The translations under genes were made by a program, and so were the position numbers. Shown one piece after another: positions 36,868-47,156 of a DNA stretch of 64,000 bases. Where the stretch lies: positions 6,573,501 to 6,637,500 of the forward strand of contig NZ_CP050440.1 of NCBI RefSeq assembly GCF_011769525.1. Reading direction: 5' to 3'. This DNA comes from Tolypothrix sp. PCC 7910 (lineage in GTDB: Bacteria > Cyanobacteriota > Cyanobacteriia > Cyanobacteriales > Nostocaceae). Position 1 is the stretch's first letter; each line of letters begins with the position of its first letter. A model generated the notes under the pieces. The model searched no databases. It saw only the letters and a list, made by a program, of their open reading frames with translations, and was not told where the DNA came from.

Positions 36868-39078
36868 ATGGGTCGAATTAAATTATGGATAATTGGGTTA
36901 ATTAGCTTTTTTACAGTTTTAGGTAGTACTTTCTGTAAAAGAGCGATCGCTCTGTTTGTCTGTGGTATTTTCAGTATAAATTCTCCTACTGCTTATATGT
37001 TAGGAGATAATTCTGCAAATGCAGCCGTGCCAAGTTTTATTAATGAATCTCTAAATATTAGAGGCTCAAGTAATCATATTCTTAATATTCCTAAATCGCC
37101 ACGCTTACAAGCTCAAAATAATTCACCAAATCAGAGCATTGTTAGCAGCGTAGTCAAATTTAGCGAGACTAGTCCGCAAATTTATGAAATGGCTGTCACC
37201 ACAGCAAATGCTTGTCAAATCACCAAAGTTATTAATGCTACTGGCAAAATACCTTATATTGAGTCGATTAACTTTCAGCCAATTAATCTCAGCAATTGTC
37301 AAACAGGATATTGGTTATTTAAATTTCAGCCCAATAGTCGAGATATAGAAATTAATCTTTCTGACCAAGAGTGGATATTAGTTAAATTTATTACAGATAA
37401 AAAAGCCCAATTAATTTATAGAAGCGCTTCAGAAACAGAAGAAATTTATCAGGTTATCTATAAAAGCACTAGAGTATCTGCTAAACAATCTCTCAAAGTC
37501 AATGAGGAAAAATCTGCTAAGAATTTATTAATTGCTGATTTAGATAATAATGTAGAACCTAGCCTGAGTTGTAAAGTTTGTAAATTAGAACGGATTGTTC
37601 ACAATACACTTGATTTCCCAGGAGAAATTAATGATGCATTGGGTATTATAGCATCGCTACCATTATCAATTAGTGAAGTGGTATGGAAATCTGCTATGCC
37701 TGAGATTATTGGCTCTATTAGTCAGACTGCAATCACTACCGGAATAGCTCAAGTACAAAAATCTATCAATCAAGAATTAAAACTAGCAGATGAGAATGCA
37801 GATTGTAGTCAATTCTGCGTCAATAAAACTGCACCAATCAACAGAGGTATCAAACCAGAAATTCCCCAACCGATCAATCCTGAAAAGCAACCAGAAATTC
37901 TCCAGCCTAGTACTACCGAAAAACAGCCAGAGATTCAAAATTCTGAGCAATCAAACCCTGTAGAACCTGAGAGCAACAAGCAGGAAAATCTAGTTAGCTT
38001 TCCTCTACATAATATTGTAGGAATCTCTACTATTAATAATGCTCAATCTCTCACCTTTACCCCTATATCTTTTGGTAATCAGAGCTTTTCTCCCAATAAA
38101 CCTGTAATCGCTCATGTCTTAAGTCAGTTGAATTTTGCTTCTCAGGAAAAGGGCGTGAAGTTAAATAAATCTCTAGAAACACAATTCCCTATAAAAACTC
38201 ATAAAATTGCTCAGATTGCGGGAATTAATTCGCAGATACCTGATGTTCCTGATACTGGAAATTCTGTTATTCAAGAAGCTGTGTTATCACAGGTAGCTAA
38301 ACAACTACCTGCTGTAATTGATGCAGAACTACCAATTAAGACTAGCCTACAAGATGCTTATCCTACAGTTTCCCAGCTTCCAGGTGCAGAATTTACACCT
38401 TTAGAAAATAACTTAGAAAAGTTTTATCGTGTGTTAAATAATGGCAAAATTATTATGGAATTACCTCCTGGTGATTATTCAATTTCCACTTATGTATTTT
38501 CTATGAAATACTTTGCTTATGCACCAGGAGAATCGGAGACATTTTTATTAGCACCATTAAACGGTAAACAAGCCAATGCGATCGCAGCCCTCAATTCTCG
38601 ATTTGTAGCTAGAGGTATAGAAAGAGACACCATTCAGAGTCTATCTTGGGCTATTCAAGCGGGAACCAAATATGAGGAATTATCTACAGAACAGCAAGCT
38701 ATAGTGCAGCAGTTGATTCCAGAGTACAAAGAACAACTATCAAAAACTTTTTGGGATACATTACAAAATGCTTGGGGAAAAGTTGCTAGTACCTTTCCCG
38801 GTGCGCCTTCTTTAAAAAATCTGATTGGACAGCTAGGGCCAACAGCAGAAATGCTGAAAACTTTCCAAAAAGCACGTGACATCATTCAGCAATACGGCGA
38901 TGACTACAATGGACTGGAAAGCGCCATTGTACTTCCAGGTAATGCTGATAGTAGTGACTATAGCCCATATCCTCGTGGCCTTTGGAGCAAAATTAGCGAT
39001 CGCATTTATGCGCGACTCCTACCCACAAATCTCGGTTCTCCCGGTACTTTAGATATCCGTATTTTAGATGCTGATTAA
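36868..39078 (+). CDS. Large exported protein of unknown function
   Basis: A 736-residue protein with a hydrophobic start and a signal-like region to about residue 52 (ALFVCGIFSINSPTAYML... NSANA-A). The N-terminal part (about 95-200) looks beta-rich with paired cysteines (ANACQITK, LSNCQTGYW, CKVCKLERI). A Pro/Gln/Glu-rich linker with repeated KQPEI units runs about 330-375. The C-terminal region from about 500 (VLNNGKIIMELPPGDYSIST) is more helical with GQLGPTAEMLKTFQKARDII. I do not recognise any family. It is convergent with the giant kinase, with 22 bases between them. Confidence 0.6.
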   Translation: MGRIKLWIIGLISFFTVLGSTFCKRAIALFVCGIFSINSPTAYMLGDNSANAAVPSFINESLNIRGSSNHILNIPKSPRLQAQNNSPNQSIVSSVVKFSETSPQIYEMAVTTANACQITKVINATGKIPYIESINFQPINLSNCQTGYWLFKFQPNSRDIEINLSDQEWILVKFITDKKAQLIYRSASETEEIYQVIYKSTRVSAKQSLKVNEEKSAKNLLIADLDNNVEPSLSCKVCKLERIVHNTLDFPGEINDALGIIASLPLSISEVVWKSAMPEIIGSISQTAITTGIAQVQKSINQELKLADENADCSQFCVNKTAPINRGIKPEIPQPINPEKQPEILQPSTTEKQPEIQNSEQSNPVEPESNKQENLVSFPLHNIVGISTINNAQSLTFTPISFGNQSFSPNKPVIAHVLSQLNFASQEKGVKLNKSLETQFPIKTHKIAQIAGINSQIPDVPDTGNSVIQEAVLSQVAKQLPAVIDAELPIKTSLQDAYPTVSQLPGAEFTPLENNLEKFYRVLNNGKIIMELPPGDYSISTYVFSMKYFAYAPGESETFLLAPLNGKQANAIAALNSRFVARGIERDTIQSLSWAIQAGTKYEELSTEQQAIVQQLIPEYKEQLSKTFWDTLQNAWGKVASTFPGAPSLKNLIGQLGPTAEMLKTFQKARDIIQQYGDDYNGLESAIVLPGNADSSDYSPYPRGLWSKISDRIYARLLPTNLGSPGTLDIRILDAD

Positions 39079-39100
39079 TTAGGGTTTGGGTGTTTAATAT

Positions 39101-42100
39101 TTACCCATTACCCATTACCCGATCGCTTAATAATTTTTGAATAATAGCAATCAGTTGCTTGAGTTTGATTGGTTTAGTGAGATATAAATCGGCTCCAGCC
39201 AGCAAACACTTTTCTTCATCGCCTGGCATGGCTAAGGCTGTTAAGGCAATGATGGGAATATTAGCTAATTGTGGATCATCTCGAATGCGAGATATCGCTT
39301 CTAATCCATCCATTTCTGGCATCTGAATATCCATCAATATCAGATCTGGATGGTGGGTAGTGGCTAGGGTAATCGCTTGTTGCCCATTAGCGGCCCACAG
39401 CCAATGATATCCTCGACCTTCTAAATAGCTAGAAATGCTGAGAGCATTAACTTCTTGATCCTCAACCAGCAAAATTAAAGCCTTTGAGGTTACCTTATCT
39501 GGGGATACAAGGGGAATAATCAACTGGTTTAAGGTTGTGGTTGCTGATAAAGGCTGTGTCTGATTCAAATCTGCTGGCAGCGATTGATTAACACTAGATT
39601 CAGATTCAACTAATGGTTGAGCGATCGCTTGGGTAGCAATTATGCGATAGGGTAAATAAACAGTAAAGCAACTTCCCTTTCCTAATTCACTGGTGACAGT
39701 GATAGAGCCTTGATGCAATTGGACTAAACGGCGCACCAATGATAAGCCTAATCCTGTACCAGGATGCAGACGGTTTAATCGACTATCGATTTGAGTGAAG
39801 GGTTGGAAGAGTTTGGAGACATTTTCTGGAGCAATGCCAATCCCGGTATCAATCACCGAAAAGCAAAGTAAATTTTGGTTGTGGGACTGTTCCTGTCTCA
39901 CAGTCAATTTCACACTGCCGCCATTGGGGGTAAATTTCACAGCATTGCTGAGTAAATTAATCAAAACCTGACGAATTCGTAATTCATCAACAACAATGTC
40001 AGGTAAACCAGACGGTGCTTCAATAGAGAGTTGAATATTTTTAGCGATCGCTTGTTGTTGAACAAAAGACAAACTAGATGTACAAATATAGGCGATCGCG
40101 ACTGGAGCGAGTTGCAATTCTAATTTGCCAGATTCGACTTTTGCTAAATCGAGAATGTCGTTAATCAGTGCTAACAAATGTTGACCGCTACGTTCAATGC
40201 AATCAACTGCGGATTTTTGGCGGTCATTGAGAATTCCCAAAATCTCTTCTTGTAACCCTTGGGACATCCCTAAAATTGCATTCAAAGGCGTTCGTAATTC
40301 ATGACTCATGTTTGCCAGAAACTCATCTTTGAGTCGAGTAGCCCGATAAAGTTCGGCATTAGTCAGTGTTAAGCGCTCATTCACCTGTTGCAATTTTTCT
40401 TCGGCTTGTCTGCGCGCTGTGATATCGGTTAATGTGCCAATATAGCCAATTACAGCACCATCAGAATTAGTTTCGGCTACTGCTTGCACATAAAACCAGA
40501 CCTCGCTACCATCTGGCCGCACCATTTTACCTTCATTATGGTAAAGTCCTTCTGCGGTAACAGCCCATTGTGACCATTCGGTTAGTAGGCGATCGCTGTC
40601 TTGCTGGTACAAGATTTTTGTCCATTCCATCCCTAAAGCTGCTTCCCTTGGTCTACCTGTGAGATCGCTCCAGCGATCATTAACATAAAAACAGTTCCCT
40701 GCTACATCAAACCGCAAAATTGCCACTGGGACTGCGGCGGCTAAGGTGGAATAACGACGTTCGCTATCTTTTAAGGCTATTTCTGCCTGCTTCAGGTCGG
40801 TAATGTCATCGTTAATACCAATAACTTTGACTATTTCCTGTTGCTCATTGACTTGGATCATTCCATAAGCTTTGATAAAGCGAATTTTGCCTCCCGGCTG
40901 CACGATGCGAAACTCGGTGTTATATTCATAACCCTTTTCTAAAACTTCTTGAATAATTTTCAGCTTTTGCACACGATCATCTGGATGCAGACAGCTGACC
41001 CAAGCATCGAATTTACCAGAGAAATTACTAGGGCTAACACCGTAGATTTCAAACATCCGGTCATCCCAAATTAATTTATCCTGGGGAAGATTATATTCCC
41101 AGATGCCAAAACCCCCTGATTGTATGGCCATAGTCAGCCGCTCAGAAAGATTTCGTAGTTGTTCTTCGGCTTGTCTGCGCTCAGTAATATCTAGCGAAGT
41201 GCCTATTAGCTTCACTACCTCACCGTTGTCATTGCAAATGGCTTCTCCACGTGCTTGTAAGTAACGCAGACTACCATCAGGGCAGTAAAGACAAAACTCC
41301 ATACTATAGGGTTGTGCCTGCTCAATTGCCCTTTGCACCAGCAAATTGTGGCGATCGCGATCCTCTGGATGTATAAGCTGCTGTAATTCTTCGTAGGTGG
41401 GAGTGCCATCATCAGGATTAAGTCCAAAATTCCGAAAAACTTCTTCTGACCAAGTAATTTCTCTAGTTTGGAGGTCAAATTCCCAACCACCAAGCCTGGC
41501 TATGCGCTGAACCATTCTCAGTTGGGTTTCGCTGTATCGCAATTGCTCCTCTATTTGCTTGCGATCAGTAATATCTTGGGAAATACCAATAATTTGCTGT
41601 ACTTGCCCATCTTCTCCCCGCCGAAAAGGTGTGTCATGGCTGAGAAACCAACGCCATCTGCCGTAAATATCCCGTAGACGATACTCCAACACTCGCCGTT
41701 CGCCATCGCCAGCACTGCGTAAGCTTTGAAAATAAGCGGCCGCATTTGCCACATCGTCGGGATGCATGAGCTGAATCAGGAAAGATGATCCCATTGTGGA
41801 TATGTCTCCGGACGAGTAGCCTAGAGTTTTGACGACTTCTCGATTGGTGTAAATACTACGTCTTTGTTCAAGGTCGTAGATATAAAGTACATTGGGAATA
41901 TTGTCGGTGATGCTTTGGATAAACTGCTGACTCTCTTGTAACTGTGCAGTGCGTTTACGTACTCTGGATTCTAACTCTCGGTTCAATAACTGTAATTCTT
42001 GCTCCATATTTTTGCGATCGCTAATATCGTTGGAGCAACCAATAAGGCGAATAATTTCACCCTGCTGATTCCGAATCACTGAAAGACGCAAACTCAAATC

Positions 42101-43750
42101 CATCCAGGTTCCAGATTTTGCGCGACACTGCAATTCTAGGTCATGATAATCTTTTACCAATAACGGCTTTAGTACTTTCGTTTGCAGTTCTATTGCATCT
42201 GGGTAGAGGATGGAGACATTTTGCCCTATCACTTCTTTAGCTGTATAGCCAAACAGTTCTTCTGCACCACGATTCCAGCTGTGAATGATGCCGTTTAAAT
42301 CTGTGCTAATCACCGCATCATGTATCTGCTCAAGGATTTGTGCTTGCAACTGCAAAGCCGCTTCGCTGCGTTTGCGATCGCTAATATCGCGGGCAATACA
42401 TAAAAATGATTGCACTTTGCCTGCTTGATTTAGTTCCGGAACAATGCGAGTTTGGCACCAAGTTTCTGAGTTTGATAGGGGAAAGGGATGTTCGATAGTA
42501 GCTTCAGCTCTGGTAATAATTATGCGATTGAGAAGTTCGCGCCATAGAGCGATCATCTCAGAATCAATCCCCAAATCTTCTAGAGTTTTCCCCAACCAAT
42601 TGCTGCTAGCTTGGGGGACAATACGCTCAATAGCGGGGTTGATATAGAGATAGCGCAAATCGTTATCAATGCGAAAAATGATATCGGAAGCAGACTCTAC
42701 CAGAGTGCGAAACTCTGCGGCAACCCGTTGCCGTTCCTGCAATTCAGCCTGTAGTTGTGCATACAATTGAGCCTGCACTCGCTCATACATTTCTGATTGC
42801 TGGATAGCGATCGCTAGTTGTACACTTAGCTGACTGAGCAAAAAGATTTCGGAATTTTGCCAATAACGTGGGCGATCGCATTGATGAGCGATGAGCAATC
42901 CCCATAGCTGATTTTGGCTAGTGGGTTCTTGATCTGTATCATTGCTCTGTCCATTGCCTACAGCTAACAAAATAGGCACTACTAAGTTTGCTTTTACTTG
43001 AAAATTTTCTAACAATTGTCGATGACACTTAGTTAAGCCAGCTTGAGCAATATCCGAGACAGCGCACAACCAACCTTGATCGTATTTGTCTGCGCTACTT
43101 TGTTGAAAACAAGTCTCTTCAATTTCAGCATCTAAGCAAGCTGTCCACTGCGGTAAAACTGATTCATTGGTAACTATACCTGTCATACCAGGGCCAAACT
43201 TGTAGATTAAAGTGCGATCTACCTGGAGCAATTGACGCACTTCCTCAACTGTAGTTTGCAAAACATCGTGAAGTTGAAGGGACTGACGAATGCGAAGTGC
43301 AATACTGTTAACTAGGCGTTGTTGTTCTTGCTGGAAAAGGAGTTGCCGTTTTAACTGTATCTGTTTCAAAACTGTGCGAACTCCTTGGCAAAACAAGTCT
43401 GCCGTTAAATGGCTTTTAATCCAATAGTCTTGGATACCGAGTTTCATTGCTTCCACTGCGGCTGTTGCATTCTCATATGCCGTCAACATCACCACTGGCA
43501 CCAGGGTATTGTTATATCGGTTTTGCCATTCCCGCAGAAATACCATGCCATCATCATCTGGTAGCTGATAATCTAACACTACGAGATCGGGTAAATTGCG
43601 ATCGTACAGTTCCAGTGCTTCAGTTACTGATTCTGCCTCTAAGATCTGATATTTATAGCAAGTTTCTCTATTTAAATAGCGATGATAAATCACCCGATCA
43701 TCTTGAGCATCGTCCACAATCAAAATTTTGTAATCAAATTCAGCAACCAT
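39101..43750 (-). CDS. Giant hybrid histidine kinase with candidate bilin-binding GAF domain
   Basis: A 1549-residue soluble sensor. Order: receiver (about 7-128, phospho-Asp60 in VVLDYQLP), GAF (about 150-318), six PAS/PAC units, HisKA with His in LANMSHELRTPLNAILG, ATPase (INLLSNAVKFTPNGG, TGLGLSLV) and a C-terminal receiver (Asp in LILMDIQMPEMDG). The GAF ends LWGLLIAHQCDRPRYWQ and has the Cys-His pair in LTKCHRQLLENFQVKANLVVPI-type sequence at 242-243, where phytochrome-like and cyanobacteriochrome domains attach bilin. A second Cys214 lies in EETCF, 28 residues earlier, like the DXCF motif. This suggests a photoreceptor, but binding is not proven. There is no adjacent response-regulator gene. 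Confidence 0.9.
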   Translation of the reverse strand: MVAEFDYKILIVDDAQDDRVIYHRYLNRETCYKYQILEAESVTEALELYDRNLPDLVVLDYQLPDDDGMVFLREWQNRYNNTLVPVVMLTAYENATAAVEAMKLGIQDYWIKSHLTADLFCQGVRTVLKQIQLKRQLLFQQEQQRLVNSIALRIRQSLQLHDVLQTTVEEVRQLLQVDRTLIYKFGPGMTGIVTNESVLPQWTACLDAEIEETCFQQSSADKYDQGWLCAVSDIAQAGLTKCHRQLLENFQVKANLVVPILLAVGNGQSNDTDQEPTSQNQLWGLLIAHQCDRPRYWQNSEIFLLSQLSVQLAIAIQQSEMYERVQAQLYAQLQAELQERQRVAAEFRTLVESASDIIFRIDNDLRYLYINPAIERIVPQASSNWLGKTLEDLGIDSEMIALWRELLNRIIITRAEATIEHPFPLSNSETWCQTRIVPELNQAGKVQSFLCIARDISDRKRSEAALQLQAQILEQIHDAVISTDLNGIIHSWNRGAEELFGYTAKEVIGQNVSILYPDAIELQTKVLKPLLVKDYHDLELQCRAKSGTWMDLSLRLSVIRNQQGEIIRLIGCSNDISDRKNMEQELQLLNRELESRVRKRTAQLQESQQFIQSITDNIPNVLYIYDLEQRRSIYTNREVVKTLGYSSGDISTMGSSFLIQLMHPDDVANAAAYFQSLRSAGDGERRVLEYRLRDIYGRWRWFLSHDTPFRRGEDGQVQQIIGISQDITDRKQIEEQLRYSETQLRMVQRIARLGGWEFDLQTREITWSEEVFRNFGLNPDDGTPTYEELQQLIHPEDRDRHNLLVQRAIEQAQPYSMEFCLYCPDGSLRYLQARGEAICNDNGEVVKLIGTSLDITERRQAEEQLRNLSERLTMAIQSGGFGIWEYNLPQDKLIWDDRMFEIYGVSPSNFSGKFDAWVSCLHPDDRVQKLKIIQEVLEKGYEYNTEFRIVQPGGKIRFIKAYGMIQVNEQQEIVKVIGINDDITDLKQAEIALKDSERRYSTLAAAVPVAILRFDVAGNCFYVNDRWSDLTGRPREAALGMEWTKILYQQDSDRLLTEWSQWAVTAEGLYHNEGKMVRPDGSEVWFYVQAVAETNSDGAVIGYIGTLTDITARRQAEEKLQQVNERLTLTNAELYRATRLKDEFLANMSHELRTPLNAILGMSQGLQEEILGILNDRQKSAVDCIERSGQHLLALINDILDLAKVESGKLELQLAPVAIAYICTSSLSFVQQQAIAKNIQLSIEAPSGLPDIVVDELRIRQVLINLLSNAVKFTPNGGSVKLTVRQEQSHNQNLLCFSVIDTGIGIAPENVSKLFQPFTQIDSRLNRLHPGTGLGLSLVRRLVQLHQGSITVTSELGKGSCFTVYLPYRIIATQAIAQPLVESESSVNQSLPADLNQTQPLSATTTLNQLIIPLVSPDKVTSKALILLVEDQEVNALSISSYLEGRGYHWLWAANGQQAITLATTHHPDLILMDIQMPEMDGLEAISRIRDDPQLANIPIIALTALAMPGDEEKCLLAGADLYLTKPIKLKQLIAIIQKLLSDRVMGNG

Positions 43751-44214
43751 AGATAAATTCTTATATAGGCTGGCACATTGATCGGAGATCCTAAATATAA
43801 GGTATAGATTCTATCGTATTAAGATTGATTGTTCGATGCTTTTTCGGCAATGATCCACAAAAGTATCTACGCTATTTATCTAAATGGCTATGGAATCAGG
43901 GCTAAAACAAGATATTTGTTAATGCACAAAATAGTGAATTTATGGCCAATATTATGGGTGTAAAAGCGTTTAAATCTTATTATATTTACATATTTAAAAT
44001 TCTTGAGCAAACATTTTTGAGTAATCCAGGCAAAGGTCTCCAAGACTAACAAAATGCTAATTAATAGTTAGATTTAAAAATTTTTCGTAACATAAGTTTT
44101 TATTTCTTAATTACCAATTAAGTATCTTGGTGCTTGCAAGAGGCAAGTATGATGAATTACAAATGACGATGATAAGATTGCCCAAATGCAATGAATTGAT
44201 TCAAGCGTGGTAGT
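43751..44214. other. Intergenic region upstream of the giant kinase and the DsbA-like gene
   Basis: About 460 AT-rich bases between divergent genes, where both promoters should lie. I see no gene or repeat. Confidence 0.4.
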
Positions 44215-44973
44215 ATGCACCAATTACTTAAGTATATGCGTAAATGGTTATTAATCGGCTTCTTATGTTTGCTTTTAGGCTGGTCACTTCCTGCAGCAGC
44301 AGCTAGTTCCGTCAATCCCAAACTAGAACAACAGGTATTACAAATACTCCGTGAACACCCAGAGGTAATTATAGAATCTGTCCAAATATTCGAGCAGCAA
44401 CAGCAACAGAAGTTACAGAAAACACGACAAGCATTTTTACAGGATTTAAAAACAAACACTCAATTAGTAATTGCTGAGTCGCCTACTATTGGCTCGTTAC
44501 AATCCAAAATAGTATTGGTAGAATTTTCTGACTTTCAATGTCCCTACTGTGCCGAAGCTCATAAAACCCTCAAGCAGTTGCTAGCCAAGTATCCAGATAA
44601 ATTTACATTAGTTTACAAACATTTTCCTCTGATGCCAATTCATGATCAAGCTTTACCAGCAGCTAAAGCAGCTTGGGCAGCATATCAACAGGGAAAATTT
44701 TGGGAATATCATGATGCTTTATTTACTCATCAACAGAAACTAGGTGAGGAGTTATATCTTTCTACAGCCAAATCTTTGAATCTAGATGTAGAAAAATTTC
44801 AAGCAGATGCCTTCGGTGCCAACTCTATTGCCGAACAAGCCATCAGGAAAGATATTCAACTAGCTGAAAAATTGGGACTTGGTGGCACACCCTTCTTTAT
44901 CATGAATAGTAATAATTTCTCGGGAGTAGTGCAGTTATCCAACATCGAGAGCATATTAGCTAATGCTACGTGA
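44215..44973 (+). CDS. DsbA-family thioredoxin-fold protein, exported
   Basis: A 252-residue protein. The signal peptide is within residues 1-33 (WLLIGFLCLLLGWSLPAAAA). The thioredoxin-type fold carries the CPYC redox motif in FSDFQCPYCAEAHK and the cis-Pro region GLGGTPFFIM. The insert between them is helical (PAAKAAWAAYQQGKFWEYHDALF), as in DsbA/DsbG and the thioredoxin_4 family. It should form or isomerise disulfides in the periplasm or lumen. An alternative start MRKWLLIG is seven codons in. The DsbB/VKOR partner is not in the window. Confidence 0.9.
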   Translation: MHQLLKYMRKWLLIGFLCLLLGWSLPAAAASSVNPKLEQQVLQILREHPEVIIESVQIFEQQQQQKLQKTRQAFLQDLKTNTQLVIAESPTIGSLQSKIVLVEFSDFQCPYCAEAHKTLKQLLAKYPDKFTLVYKHFPLMPIHDQALPAAKAAWAAYQQGKFWEYHDALFTHQQKLGEELYLSTAKSLNLDVEKFQADAFGANSIAEQAIRKDIQLAEKLGLGGTPFFIMNSNNFSGVVQLSNIESILANAT

Positions 44974-45545
44974 GAAAGGCTAATTTTCTTGTAAGGTAGA
45001 AGCCACAATAGGCCTGGGGTATTGGGCATTGGGTATAGGTAGCTTTTCCTATGCCCGCGAAATCCCACTCCCTTGTATGGGTGGGATGAGCTTAATTTCT
45101 ACAATGTGTCTTAACAATAGGAACATCTAGGGCAAGCTCCTGAAAGATTTTCGGTGATACATAAATCTGGTATATACCGTAGCTTTACGGTGTGTTCTAG
45201 TCACATCAAAATTCCTATATCAGTGCAGAACTTTGTTTTGCCCTAACAGATAGTGTACTTACCCTTTACGTTTATTGTTATAAAGGTTACAACATACTGT
45301 TGAGTGAGAATTGTACAACGCAGAGGTTTACGCCAAGTATAAGAGAGTTGTCTGTACTATTTGTGCGTAACTCTGCGCTTTTCTTTGCGAGTATTTATGA
45401 CAATTGGAGATTTTATAGTTTCAATTGTGAAAAATTTTCTTGATCAACAAATTACTTGAAAGTTAGGAAACTTTATTTACTTGTAGTGTATCTAAATACA
45501 AGTACAGACACCCTAAAAAAGAAAATTATTCTAGAGAGGCAATTC
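44974..45545. other. Intergenic region before the CAP genes
   Basis: About 570 bases. It holds an ATCCCACTC / GGGTGGGAT hairpin at 45062-45087 and a stretch (about 45310-45390) of the ACGCAGAGGTTTACGCC / AACTCTGCGC type. I see no gene. The GAGAGG ribosome site of the first CAP gene lies at its end. Confidence 0.45.
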
Positions 45546-46253
45546 ATGAGTCGCGCTGGATTTTGGCTATTTTTGCCTTTAACTTTAATAGCTAGCTGTT
45601 ATCAACAACTGCTACCCACTAACCAGTCAGTAGCCAAATCTCCCCAGGCTGTAGTTCAACCAGCTAATTCAACTTTGTTAGCTAAAGCAACTTATCTTTC
45701 GCCCTTAGAACGACAGGTAATAGATGAAACTAACAAGGTGAGGACAAATCCTAAATCTTATATTCCCATCATCCAAAACTATAGAAAGCGCTTCCAAGGA
45801 AACAAAGTCAAAATCTCTAATAATACTTATTTGATCACACAAGAAGGGGTAAAAGCTGTTGATGAGGCGATCGCATTTCTCAAATCAGCCCGTCCTGTAG
45901 GAGCATTAAGTCCATCTAAGGGTATGTCTTTGGGTGCGAAGGATCATGTTAAAGACCAAGGACCTAAAGGCGTAACAGGTCATGATGGTAGCGATGGTAG
46001 CAACCCTGTGACTCGCATTAATCGCTACGGTAAATGGCAAACTACCGCAGGCGAAAATATTAGTTATGGCCCAAACACAGCCCAAGATATTGTCATGCAG
46101 TTAATTATTGATGATGGCGTGCGCGATCGCGGTCATCGTAAAAATATCTTTAACGGTAACTTCAAGGTTGCTGGTGTGGCTTATGGTTCTCACAAAAAAT
46201 ATAGAACAATCTGCGTAATTGAGTACGCTGGTGGTTATCAAGAAAAAGGATGA
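45546..46253 (+). CDS. CAP (SCP/PR-1) domain lipoprotein
   Basis: A 235-residue exported protein. The signal peptide has a lipobox at LIASC, so the mature protein is probably lipid-anchored through that Cys. After a short linker comes a CAP domain: [19 protein letters not shown], the first His in [10 protein letters not shown], Glu in GENISYG, and [17 protein letters not shown] 45546 (MSRAGFW) follows GAGAGG by eight bases and is preferred to an upstream in-frame start. CAP proteins are secreted and act in diverse roles, none certain here. A very similar second copy follows. Confidence 0.88.
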   Translation: MSRAGFWLFLPLTLIASCYQQLLPTNQSVAKSPQAVVQPANSTLLAKATYLSPLERQVIDETNKVRTNPKSYIPIIQNYRKRFQGNKVKISNNTYLITQEGVKAVDEAIAFLKSARPVGALSPSKGMSLGAKDHVKDQGPKGVTGHDGSDGSNPVTRINRYGKWQTTAGENISYGPNTAQDIVMQLIIDDGVRDRGHRKNIFNGNFKVAGVAYGSHKKYRTICVIEYAGGYQEKG

Positions 46254-46359
46254 AGGATGAAAAAGCTAATTAACTCATAAGTAAGTCTGTGGAAATAAAC
46301 CGAACTATGTTAAGAAACGTCAATTGGCTTGAAACCCTTACCAATGTCGCCACTTGCTT

Positions 46360-46415
46360 CAAGCCGGGGAACCCGTCCAACGCAGTGGCTCACCAATGAC
46401 AAAGGACAAATGACA
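46360..46415. repeat. GGGGAACCCGTCC element plus ACAAATG units between the two CAP genes
   Basis: AAGCCGGGGAACCCG followed by TCCAACGCAGTGGCTCACC matches the elements at 32029 and 32170. CAATGAC/CAAATGAC heptamers follow. The tract lies just upstream of the second CAP gene, where a signal peptide or promoter would be expected. Confidence 0.65.
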
Positions 46416-46471
46416 GCCTTAGCTAGTTACCTTTAATTGCACCGACCTACTTAAATCTTGATTCCTAACCC

Positions 46472-47062
46472 ATGAAATCTGATATTGCAAATAGTATTTC
46501 TCTATCGCCTTTAGAACGAGAAGTAATAGCAGAAATGAATAAAGTGCGGACAAACCCAACTGCATATCTTCAAGTTTTGGAAAATTGGCGACAGCAGTTT
46601 GATGGTAAGCAAGTCCTGATATCTGAACGAGTTTATTTGCAGACTCAAGAAGGAGTCAAAGCAGTTAATGAGGCGATCGCATTTCTCAATTCAGCTCGTC
46701 CTGTGGGAGCATTAAGTCCATCTAGAGGTATGTCTTTAGCTGCGAGAGATCATGTCAAGGATCAAGGCGAAAAAGGTATAACAGGTCACTATGGTAGCGA
46801 TGGTAGTGATCCCTTTACTCGCATCAACCGCTATGGTCATTGGCAAATCACCGCAGCAGAAAACATTAGCTACGGTTCTCATGTGCCACAGGATATCATT
46901 ATGCAGTTAATTATTGACGATGGGGTACGCGATCGCGGTCATCGCCAAAATATGTTTAACTCGGCTTTTAAAGTCGCAGGGGTAGCTTTTGGGATTCACG
47001 CTACATATAGACAGATGTGTGTGATTACCTACGCTGGCGGTTATCAAGAAAAATTGCTTTGA
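46472..47062 (+). CDS. CAP (SCP/PR-1) domain protein without signal peptide
   Basis: A 196-residue CAP domain protein, closely related to the preceding gene over its whole CAP domain (shared [50 protein letters not shown]). Unlike that gene it begins almost directly at the domain ([18 protein letters not shown]). A TAA lies six bases upstream in the same frame (46466-46468), so no signal peptide can be added in this frame. There is no good ribosome site. It may be cytosolic, or a decayed copy that lost its start. Confidence 0.75.
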   Translation: MKSDIANSISLSPLEREVIAEMNKVRTNPTAYLQVLENWRQQFDGKQVLISERVYLQTQEGVKAVNEAIAFLNSARPVGALSPSRGMSLAARDHVKDQGEKGITGHYGSDGSDPFTRINRYGHWQITAAENISYGSHVPQDIIMQLIIDDGVRDRGHRQNMFNSAFKVAGVAFGIHATYRQMCVITYAGGYQEKLL

Positions 47063-47156
47063 TATTAGACAAAATATTCCTCAAATCCTGGCTTCTATTG
47101 GTATGTAACAATTAAAAGCAAGATATTTTGTTTGGTAGTCAGGAGAACAGAACTTA

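Noticed and set aside
41468-41754. Small frames on both strands inside the giant kinase
   Set aside because: Shadows of the PAS-domain coding sequence.
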